From contig CAJUIJ010000127.1 of NCBI GenBank assembly GCA_910586175.1, positions 1-7,189 on the forward strand: DNA of 7,189 nt, read 5' to 3'. The number at the start of each line of letters is the position of its first letter. The first letter of the stretch is position 1. Positions 1-5,654 of this stretch are shown here, one piece after another. The notes beneath the pieces are model-generated. The model made no database searches. It was given only the letters and a program-made list of their open reading frames with translations, and was not told the DNA's origin. This DNA is from an uncultured Muribaculaceae bacterium. Its GTDB lineage: Bacteria > Bacteroidota > Bacteroidia > Bacteroidales > Muribaculaceae. The position numbers were made by a program, and so were the translations under genes.

Positions 1-39
1 GGTTAAGGTAACGTCTCGACTCTAATTTAGCGACATTTA

Positions 40-67
40 ATCTAAAATCTAAAATCTAAAGTCTAAA
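40..67. repeat. Heptamer tandem repeat (ATCTAAA x4) in the surE leader
   Basis: Four consecutive 7-base units are seen: ATCTAAA three times and then GTCTAAA, ending six bases before the surE ATG. The period equals that of the AATAATG repeats downstream of surE, but the sequence differs. It occupies the place where the 5' untranslated leader of surE would lie, so a copy-number change would alter spacing to an upstream promoter without touching the reading frame. No convincing promoter is visible in the 73 bases available: TAATTTAG at 23-30 is one base from the TAnnTTTG consensus, but its -33 partner would be at or beyond the window edge. Confidence 0.8.
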
Positions 68-73
68 TTTCAA

Positions 74-865
74 ATGAAACCTTTGATATTAGTTACCAAC
101 GATGATTCATATTTGGCAGCCGGTGTGCACCGTCTGATAGAGAGGCTTGTAAAGTTTGGCGATGTTATGGCCGTATGCCCTCAGCATCCTCAGTCGGGCA
201 AATCTATGGCAATAACGGTCAACGATCCGCTGCGCATCACACGTCTGCCCGACTTCGCGGGGGCCAAGATGTATCATGTAAACGGTTCGCCGGTCGACTG
301 TGTAAAGCTGTCTCATCATTTCATACTTGACCGCCCTGCCGATTTGGTGGTATCGGGTATAAACCATGGTTCCAACTCGGCGGTCAATCTGCTTTATTCA
401 GGCACGATGGGGGCGGCTATGGAGGGGGCGGTGCTCGGTATACCCTCTATCGGGTTTTCTCTCACCGACCACTCCTTGGAGGCTGATTTCACACCATGCT
501 ACAAGGCGATAGACCTGCTCGTAGGCATGGCTCTCGAGCATGGTATGCCAAAAGATGTGACGCTCAATGTGAATGTGCCCAACGTAGGCGACAAGACACC
601 GGCTGAGATGCGTATCTGCGAGCCATGCCACGGACGCTGGAATGATGAATATAAGGAATACATTGACCCGGCGGGACGTAAGTTCTATATGCTGACAGGC
701 CGCTATGAGAATCTTGAGCCTGACAATGACCGCACCGACGAATGGGCACTAAATCACGGCATAATATCGGCAGTGCCGGTACACGTGAACAGGACATTGG
801 GCAGTAAAGCCGAAATACCCTGGCTCTCAATGGCAATAGCAAGCTATTGCCATTGCAGTGAATAA
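74..865 (+). CDS. surE: 5'/3'-nucleotidase SurE (survival protein)
   Basis: SurE is a cytoplasmic, divalent-metal-dependent phosphatase that removes phosphate from nucleoside 5'- and 3'-monophosphates, and is linked to nucleotide salvage and stationary-phase survival. At 263 residues it has normal family length. The N-terminal VTNDD motif gives metal ligands D10 and D11, S41 lies in the HPQSGKS loop, and N97 in SGINHGSN is the fourth expected ligand. It is followed by the family signature YSGTMGAAMEG (108-118) and a C-terminal HGIISAVPVHVNRT strand (228-241). The residue after NDD is serine (S12), where the family nearly always has glycine. The last 11 residues (253-263) are encoded by a perfect inverted repeat plus the start of the AATAATG repeats, so they look acquired rather than conserved. 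The gene stands alone on the + strand, converging with xerD. Function is firm; activity is inferred. Confidence 0.96.
   Translation: MKPLILVTNDDSYLAAGVHRLIERLVKFGDVMAVCPQHPQSGKSMAITVNDPLRITRLPDFAGAKMYHVNGSPVDCVKLSHHFILDRPADLVVSGINHGSNSAVNLLYSGTMGAAMEGAVLGIPSIGFSLTDHSLEADFTPCYKAIDLLVGMALEHGMPKDVTLNVNVPNVGDKTPAEMRICEPCHGRWNDEYKEYIDPAGRKFYMLTGRYENLEPDNDRTDEWALNHGIISAVPVHVNRTLGSKAEIPWLSMAIASYCHCSE
828..855. repeat. Perfect 13-bp inverted repeat in the 3' end of surE
   Basis: Arms 828-840 (CAATGGCAATAGC) and 843-855 are exact reverse complements separated by only AA, giving a 13-bp stem in RNA (the innermost pairs would open to form the loop). The repeat lies inside the surE reading frame and encodes residues 252 to 261, ten bases before the stop codon. 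It is not followed by a T-run, so it is not a classical intrinsic terminator. It could stabilise the 3' end of the mRNA or be a small palindromic insertion; neither is proven. Confidence 0.85.
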
Positions 866-1028
866 TGAATAATGAATAATGAATAATTGCTTCGCAACGA
901 TGCAAAGAATAATATATTAATGAATAATTAAAAATGAATAATGAATAATGAATAATTGCTTCGCGACGATGCAAAGAATAATATATTAATGAATAATTAA
1001 AAATGAATAATGAATAATTGCTTCGCGA
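861..1028. repeat. AT-rich tandem repeat array between surE and xerD
   Basis: A 55-bp core beginning AATAATTGCTTCGC occurs at 882-936 and 951-1005 with one difference (A at 896, G at 965), and a truncated 16-base start of a third copy is at 1013-1028. Each core is preceded by AATAATG heptamers whose number falls 3, 2, 1 (861-881, 937-950, 1006-1012). The array starts on the last codon of surE and fills the whole gene-free stretch up to the end of xerD. No coding region in it is credible: long frames through it give only periodic low-complexity peptides. A near-identical 32-base part recurs at 6953-6984, which suggests a dispersed repeat family of this genome. Confidence 0.9.
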
Positions 1029-1061
1029 GATTATATAGACGCGAAGCAATTATTCATTATT
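1006..1061. terminator. 22-bp perfect hairpin between convergent surE and xerD
   Basis: Arms 1006-1027 and 1040-1061 are perfectly complementary over 22 bases with a 12-base loop (1028-1039). The left arm is the last repeat unit of the array and the right arm is an inverted copy of it. On the - strand the stem is followed by CATTTTTAATTATT, so it could act as an intrinsic terminator for the xerD transcript. On the + strand the downstream sequence is only AT-rich, so termination of surE there is less certain. The xerD stop codon lies inside the right arm. Confidence 0.65.
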
Positions 1062-1946
1062 AATTATAAAGTGTGGGTGGTGAGCCATAAGTTCGTCGCG
1101 GAGGCGGGTGCGGTCGAGGTGGAGGTATATCTCGGTTGTGGCAATCGACTCGTGGCCTAACATCTCCTGAATCATACGCAGGTTGGCTCCCCCCTCGAGC
1201 AGGTGGGTGGCGAAGGAGTGTCGCAACGTGTGGGGCGACACCTTTTTGTTTATGCCGGCCAAGGTAGCGGCATCGCGTATCACATAGAAAACCATAACCC
1301 TTGTAAGCGGGGCACCACGACGGTTCAAGAAGAGAATGTCTGCCCCCTCCTTCTTTATAGGCCCGGCATTGCGCAACTCAATATACTCGCGTATCAGGTC
1401 GGCCGACACCGGAGATATGGGCACCACCCTCTGCTTGTCGCCCTTGCCGGTGATAATCATGTAACCCTCGTCGAGCCAAACTTGCTGTATCTTTAGCGCA
1501 CACAGCTCAGATACTCGGAGTCCGCTGCCATATAGAGTCTCGATAATGGCGTGGTTGCGTGGAGTCTCGGGCTTGTCGGCAGGCAAAGCCGCTATCATCG
1601 CGTCAATCTCTTCGACTGTCAGCACATCGGGGAGTGCGCGGCCTATTCGCGGCGACTCAATCAGGCTTGTCGGGTCTTCAACGATGACGTGTTCCAAGCG
1701 AAGGAACTTATAGAAATTCCTTATGCCGGCAATCAGCCGGGCTTGCGATCGAGCCGATATACCCATGTCGTGCATGGTGCAGAGAAACTCGAGTATATCT
1801 TCACGCGAGAGCTTGCAGACATCGAGCTGCCGCAGGTCTGCAAACTGTGCAAGGTGCCCCACATCTATAAGGTAGCCGGAGGCGGTGTTTTGTGAAAGCC
1901 CCCTCTCCAGCAGCAGATGACGTGAGAAATCGCGAATTATATTCAT
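1050..1946 (-). CDS. xerD: Site-specific tyrosine recombinase XerD
   Basis: XerD, with XerC, resolves chromosome dimers at dif near the terminus during division, in the FtsK-controlled pathway. The 298-residue length is typical. An N-terminal SAM-like DNA-binding domain (about 1-85) precedes the catalytic domain. All six catalytic positions are visible: R144 (GSGLRVSEL), K168 (TGKGDKQR), H239 and R242 (HTLRHSFATHLLEGG), H265 (LGHES) and the nucleophile Y274 (TEIYLHLD). The C-terminal HHPHFIINNE tail is encoded partly by the repeat and hairpin downstream, so its last few residues are probably dispensable. The start lies 24 bases after the stop of the upstream methyltransferase-like gene, without a clear ribosome binding site, and the gene ends the minus-strand cluster. 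A XerC or integrase assignment is possible, but length and lack of mobile-element context favour a housekeeping Xer protein. Confidence 0.92.
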   Translation of the reverse strand: MNIIRDFSRHLLLERGLSQNTASGYLIDVGHLAQFADLRQLDVCKLSREDILEFLCTMHDMGISARSQARLIAGIRNFYKFLRLEHVIVEDPTSLIESPRIGRALPDVLTVEEIDAMIAALPADKPETPRNHAIIETLYGSGLRVSELCALKIQQVWLDEGYMIITGKGDKQRVVPISPVSADLIREYIELRNAGPIKKEGADILFLNRRGAPLTRVMVFYVIRDAATLAGINKKVSPHTLRHSFATHLLEGGANLRMIQEMLGHESIATTEIYLHLDRTRLRDELMAHHPHFIINNE

Positions 1947-1970
1947 GGCACTTGCACTTAACTTATCGAC

Positions 1971-2531
1971 TTACAACTTAATGGAATAAGATAGCTTCTG
2001 CATCTCAGCGCGGTTCACGATAATAAGGGAGTCCGTGTCGTGCAGCATCAATCCTTGCGGTAGCGATTCAAAGAGAGTATCGGCCCATCCCTGAGGCACT
2101 TGTCTCATGGCGAGTGCCTTGCCCGGCCCGGAGATAAATTCGCATAGCCGTTGCAGGGGTATGTAGTCGCCCGAAGAGAGCACAAGGTCGCATTGGTCCA
2201 TGTCGGCCATGGCGCAGTGCAATTCTATACGGGAGTCAGCACCTTTCAGGGCCGCGATATAGGGAGCGTCGATGTCGGCCTTGGGCAGATAGGTGGAGCG
2301 TATGCCGAGCCGTGCCACAAGCCTGAGTAGTGTGCGGGCTTGGCGATGCCGCTTGCGGTTGGCCCGGTTGCAGGGCATGGCGTTGCATACATCCTCTATT
2401 TGGGCATAGCCATAATAGTCATACCCCTTGTCGGGGCGCACCACCTCCTTCACCATAAAATAGGCGAAGGGGGAGTGCACGCCGTAACCATGTCCGTGAC
2501 GCCAGCGCCTGTAACGGTCTATCAGATTCAT
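1971..2531 (-). CDS. Small degenerate SAM-methyltransferase-like protein
   Basis: The 186-residue product starts with YRRWRHGHGYGVHSPFAY (7-24), a motif I recognise from the N-terminus of many Bacteroidota proteins annotated as class I SAM-dependent methyltransferases. Those relatives are usually longer, and continue with a glycine-rich SAM-binding loop (ELGTxxG type). Here the equivalent stretch reads LLRLVARLGIRSTYL (68-82) and lacks the acidic residue and glycine pair. The ending (about 165-186, with LIIVNRAEMQKLSYSIKL) resembles the closing strand and tail of that family. There is no signal peptide or membrane segment. The start codon overlaps the yfhO stop as ATGA (2528-2531), which implies translational coupling. 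It may have lost SAM binding and have become a non-catalytic partner; enzymatic function should not be assumed. Confidence 0.7.
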   Translation of the reverse strand: MNLIDRYRRWRHGHGYGVHSPFAYFMVKEVVRPDKGYDYYGYAQIEDVCNAMPCNRANRKRHRQARTLLRLVARLGIRSTYLPKADIDAPYIAALKGADSRIELHCAMADMDQCDLVLSSGDYIPLQRLCEFISGPGKALAMRQVPQGWADTLFESLPQGLMLHDTDSLIIVNRAEMQKLSYSIKL

Positions 2532-5023
2532 TTCTGCTTGCGTCTGCGCATCACGATGAAAATGAATCCGGCCAAAGCTGCGGCACAGAGCACGTAGATT
2601 ATGATTACTGCCGACACACCGAGCGTATTGGTGACCTGCAGCGATTTCGGGTCGAATCGGAACTCAATGTCATGTTCGCCGGCTGGCACCTTGAGAGCGC
2701 GGAGCACGTAGTCCACGCGGCCTATGTCGGCAGGCTTCCCGTCGATGGTGGCATACCAACCCCAGGGGAAATACACCTCGCTGAATACAGCCACTCCACC
2801 CTGTGCGGAGCGGGCTTTATAGGTCAGCTTATTGGGCGCGTAGCTTGTCTCGTATATGGTGTCGCCCGGAGCCTTGGGAGAGGCATTGCCGAGAGTCTTG
2901 GCAAACTTGCTGTCGGCCACGGCCCTCACCTTCGTGTTGAGCGAGTCGAGGGCTTTCATCTCCGCATCGGGTGAGGTGACATAGTCAATTCCGTATACAA
3001 ACCAGGCATTGCCGTTGGCATCGGGGTTGAGCTGGTATTCGTTGCCCGAAAGTATATACTTGGCATTAAGCATATTTAAGACTTCACTGTTGCCTTTGTA
3101 TATCTGCTTGTCGAGCAGGTCATTATAGCGGGTCAGCTTGGCTGCGTGATAGCCTCCGATGGTCTTGTGGAAATAAGAGGAGCGGGCGCCGCTCATGTCG
3201 GCCACGTCGAGCACACGATAGTTGCTCTTGTCTTGGAGTATGGCGCGGTCGGCATCGGTCATCTTGAACGAGACCTCATTGTCGGCCGGCTCGGTGAAGT
3301 TGTCGCTGTTGACATATCTGTGAGCCACCGAATAAAGGTCGATGAGCGCTACCACTGTGAGGGTGAACACAAAGATGGACTTGCGCTTCAGCACTCCCTT
3401 GAAATAGAGGAATATCACGCCGGCACCGAGCAGGATGAAAATCAGCGAGCGTCCGCAGTCTGCGCTCACGAGCGAGAGCCGGGTCTCGCGCAGGCCGTTG
3501 ATTATGCCGTAGTAGGCAGGGTTGGAGAAAGCCCCGGCTTCGGTGAGCTGCTGCAATTCGTTGGCAGAGAATGGCTGGCCGAATATGGAGGGGGATATCC
3601 AACCGAGTAAGCATATCACGGCGCCGAGGCCGAACACGGTGTAACCGGTCCAGGGGTTGCGTCTGAAAGATTCGGGTTCGTCCACCATCTTCTTGATGCA
3701 GAGCGCGGCGAGCAACGGCACGGTGAATTCCACGATCACGAGGATGCTGGAGACGGCGCGAAACTTATTGTAGGCCGGGAAGTGGTCGATGAAGAAGTTG
3801 GTGAAGGCAGGGAAATTATGTCCCCATGAGAGAAGTATTGCGAGCACCGAGACTGCAAAGAGCGCCCACTTCATGGGTGTCTTGACCATGAAGAGCGCAA
3901 GTATGGCGAGCAGAAGCACGAATGCCCCTACATACACAGGCCCGTTGGTCATGGGTTGGTCGCCGAAATATTGGGGGAACTGGCCGAGAAATTGCAGTTC
4001 CTCGGCCTGCAAACCGAGGTCGTCGGCCTTGTCGGTATCAGCCACCGACTTGAGTGTAGTCTCTCCGGCTACGGGCTGGATGGTGGCTCCACCCTTCACG
4101 TTTGGTATCAGCAGCGTGAAGGTCTCGTCAATGCCATAGCTCCATGCCGTTATAGCCGAGCGGTCCATACCTCCGGTACTTGCCGAGGCGTTGGCCGGTG
4201 TGAGGTCAGTGGCGCGTCCGCGCACCGTCTCCTTGCTGTATTCATAAGAATTGTAGAGACTCGCGGAGTTTGCCGACACGGCGAGAAAAGCCGCGCCGAG
4301 GGCACATGCCGTGGCTATGCCCCATGTCTTCATCTCCTTGCGCTTTATGGCCTGGCAGAGCCATGCTATCATCATGGCGAGCACCACGAAGAGGAAATAG
4401 TAGGTCATCTGCGGGTGGTTGCTCTGCAATTGCAATGCTCCGAAGAGGGCCGTCAAGGCTGTGCCGGCGAGATACTTGCGGCGGTATAGGAGTGCCAACC
4501 CTCCTATGGTGGGAGGTATGTAGGCCAAGGTGACGAACTTCCAGATGTGCCCTGCCCCTATGAGGATTATGAAATATGAAGAGAAGCCCCAGGCCAAAGC
4601 TGCAAACAGCGACTCGTGCCACTTGAACTTCATGCAGAGACACATGATGAAGAAGCCTATCATCATGCCGAAGAGGAGATTGGCCGGTGCGGGGAGACCG
4701 AGCATATACACCTTCCCTATCCAGCCCAAGAGGTCGTTGGCCGGATATGAGGGAGAGATCTGGAAGTTTGGCATGCCGCCGAAGAGGGAGTTGGTCCAGC
4801 GTGTGGTCTCACCTGTGGCTTCGTAATAAGCCTTGCCTTCCTGGCCGTTGGCTGTGCCTTGGAGTATGTCGTGCTGTTGCAGCACATTGCCCTGCACATC
4901 GTCGGGGTAGAAAAAAAGAATGGCCACGACAGCGAGAAACGCCGTGGCCAGTATTGCGAACAGATATTTTCTTTTCATAGTACGTTTGGTGGGGTTGGCG
5001 ATGCGGCCTTTAATGGGCTGCAT
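2528..5023 (-). CDS. YfhO family polytopic membrane protein
   Basis: The 831-residue protein has the layout of the bacterial YfhO family: a membrane-embedded N-terminal half of GT-C glycosyltransferase type and a C-terminal extracytoplasmic domain closed by a last membrane helix. Hydrophobic segments lie near 20-38, 115-131, 136-157, 160-180, 205-225, 233-251, 363-380, 384-400, 425-444, 461-478, 525-541, 548-566 and 803-826, followed by a basic tail RRRKQK. The first outward loop carries D41/D42 and QQHD (49-52), where GT-C enzymes place acidic catalytic residues. In Firmicutes, YfhO relatives glycosylate cell-surface polymers; in Bacteroidota the substrate is not established. A ribosome-site-like GAGAG lies six bases before the ATG at 5021-5023, nine bases after the lrp stop. 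Met16 (4976-4978), just before the first helix, is a credible alternative start. The stop overlaps the next gene. Confidence 0.88.
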   Translation of the reverse strand: MQPIKGRIANPTKRTMKRKYLFAILATAFLAVVAILFFYPDDVQGNVLQQHDILQGTANGQEGKAYYEATGETTRWTNSLFGGMPNFQISPSYPANDLLGWIGKVYMLGLPAPANLLFGMMIGFFIMCLCMKFKWHESLFAALAWGFSSYFIILIGAGHIWKFVTLAYIPPTIGGLALLYRRKYLAGTALTALFGALQLQSNHPQMTYYFLFVVLAMMIAWLCQAIKRKEMKTWGIATACALGAAFLAVSANSASLYNSYEYSKETVRGRATDLTPANASASTGGMDRSAITAWSYGIDETFTLLIPNVKGGATIQPVAGETTLKSVADTDKADDLGLQAEELQFLGQFPQYFGDQPMTNGPVYVGAFVLLLAILALFMVKTPMKWALFAVSVLAILLSWGHNFPAFTNFFIDHFPAYNKFRAVSSILVIVEFTVPLLAALCIKKMVDEPESFRRNPWTGYTVFGLGAVICLLGWISPSIFGQPFSANELQQLTEAGAFSNPAYYGIINGLRETRLSLVSADCGRSLIFILLGAGVIFLYFKGVLKRKSIFVFTLTVVALIDLYSVAHRYVNSDNFTEPADNEVSFKMTDADRAILQDKSNYRVLDVADMSGARSSYFHKTIGGYHAAKLTRYNDLLDKQIYKGNSEVLNMLNAKYILSGNEYQLNPDANGNAWFVYGIDYVTSPDAEMKALDSLNTKVRAVADSKFAKTLGNASPKAPGDTIYETSYAPNKLTYKARSAQGGVAVFSEVYFPWGWYATIDGKPADIGRVDYVLRALKVPAGEHDIEFRFDPKSLQVTNTLGVSAVIIIYVLCAAALAGFIFIVMRRRKQK

Positions 5024-5032
5024 CTATTACTC

Positions 5033-5509
5033 TCAACGTTTCTTTGTCTCGTCGAAAGTGATGTGTATGTGACGGTTGAGCGTCTGTTCGAGAGAGATGA
5101 GGGTCTCTGTCTCGGTTACACCGGGCACCTGCTGTATGCGGTCGTTGAGCAACTGCATGAGATGGCCGTTGTCGGTGGCGTACACCTTTATCAGCATCGA
5201 GTAAGGGCCGGTGGTGAAGTGGCACTCCACAACTTCTGTGATCTTGCAGAGTTCAGCAGCCGCTTCGCGGTACAGGGAGCCTTTTTCGAGTTTTACTCCG
5301 ACGTAGGTGCAAGTGTTGAAACCGAGCTTATGTGGGTCTACCTGATATCCCGAACCTGTGATGACATTCATGTCGATAAGACGCTGTATGCGCTGGTGTA
5401 TTGCGGCGCGTGATACTCCGCACTGCACGGCGATGTCCTTTGAAGGTATACGGGCATTACCCATTACAATATTCAAAATTTTCTTGTCTAAATTGTCAAG
5501 TTTGTCCAT
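5033..5509 (-). CDS. Lrp/AsnC family transcriptional regulator
   Basis: This 158-residue protein is a feast/famine regulator: a DNA-binding protein that oligomerises and often responds to amino acids. An N-terminal winged helix-turn-helix spans about 4-62 (LDKKILNIVMGNARIPSKDIA, then CGVSRAAIHQRIQRL and the wing VITGSGYQVDP). The C-terminal RAM/AsnC effector domain spans about 67-145, with FTTGPYSMLIKVYATD (98-113) carrying the usual G-x-x-D/S-M/Y-type turn and a final strand TETLISLEQTLNR. Length is typical. It is the first gene after the promoter at 5538-5569 and is followed after nine bases by yfhO, so it may control its own operon. Lrp and AsnC cannot be told apart here, and the effector is unknown. 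Confidence 0.94.
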   Translation of the reverse strand: MDKLDNLDKKILNIVMGNARIPSKDIAVQCGVSRAAIHQRIQRLIDMNVITGSGYQVDPHKLGFNTCTYVGVKLEKGSLYREAAAELCKITEVVECHFTTGPYSMLIKVYATDNGHLMQLLNDRIQQVPGVTETETLISLEQTLNRHIHITFDETKKR

Positions 5510-5537
5510 TATGTTTCAAAATTGTTTGTTTATGGTG

Positions 5538-5569
5538 CAAAATTAACTAAATAATATGAGATTGGCAAA
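5538..5569 (-). promoter_or_regulatory. Bacteroidota-type promoter for the lrp operon
   Basis: Read on the - strand, a -33 box TTTG (5566-5569) is followed after exactly 20 bases by TAATTTTG (5538-5545), a full match to the Bacteroidota -7 consensus TAnnTTTG. The expected transcription start falls around 5530, about 20 bases before the lrp ATG. The surrounding 145-base gap (5510-5654) is strongly AT-rich and otherwise empty of genes. It is the only clear promoter in the window and would serve lrp, yfhO, the methyltransferase-like gene and xerD. Confidence 0.7.
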
Positions 5570-5580
5570 TTATAAATTGC
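5565..5580. promoter_or_regulatory. Candidate operator: near-palindrome overlapping the lrp -33 box
   Basis: GCAAATTATAAATTGC is a 16-base near-perfect palindrome (7 of 8 pairs). It covers the -33 element of the lrp promoter and has an AT-rich centre, as Lrp-family sites do. Position and symmetry fit negative autoregulation by the adjacent regulator. This is inference only, since AT-rich palindromes of this size arise by chance in such spacers. Confidence 0.35.
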
Positions 5581-5654
5581 ATTTTGCTAATTTTTTTATT
5601 TTGCCGGGCTGAAAAAGCGATATATTGACCATTCCCGCTTCGTTTTTCATCTTG

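Noticed and set aside
23..30. TAATTTAG as a -7 box for surE
   Set aside because: It has one mismatch to TAnnTTTG, and the matching -33 element would lie at or outside the left edge, so it cannot be supported.
564..1049. A 161-codon frame on the - strand across the surE 3' end and the repeat array
   Set aside because: Its protein is periodic (repeated NYSLIYYSLHR-type blocks) because it translates the repeats, and the rest is antisense to surE. It has no recognisable domain.
861..1061. CRISPR array
   Set aside because: The units are near-identical without unique spacers, spacing is irregular (69 and 62 bases), there are no cas genes, and the heptamer copy number explains the length difference.
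861..1061. Insertion sequence or MITE with target-site duplication
   Set aside because: There is no transposase, and I could not identify terminal inverted repeats bounded by a direct duplication. The inverted arm covers only one end of the array.
1050..1946. Phage or integrative-element integrase
   Set aside because: Length, residue spacing and housekeeping neighbours fit XerD. There is no att-like repeat, tRNA or phage gene nearby.
2672..2974. Antisense frames inside the yfhO family gene (also near 3146-3610, 3956-4489 and 4242-4643)
   Set aside because: They are shadow frames of a long GC-moderate gene, with no domain features, start signals or independent support.
5612..5645. Intrinsic terminator after the permease gene
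   Set aside because: Only a 5-bp AAGCG/CGCTT stem with a 16-base loop can be drawn. It is followed by T-rich sequence on the - strand, but the stem is too weak to call.
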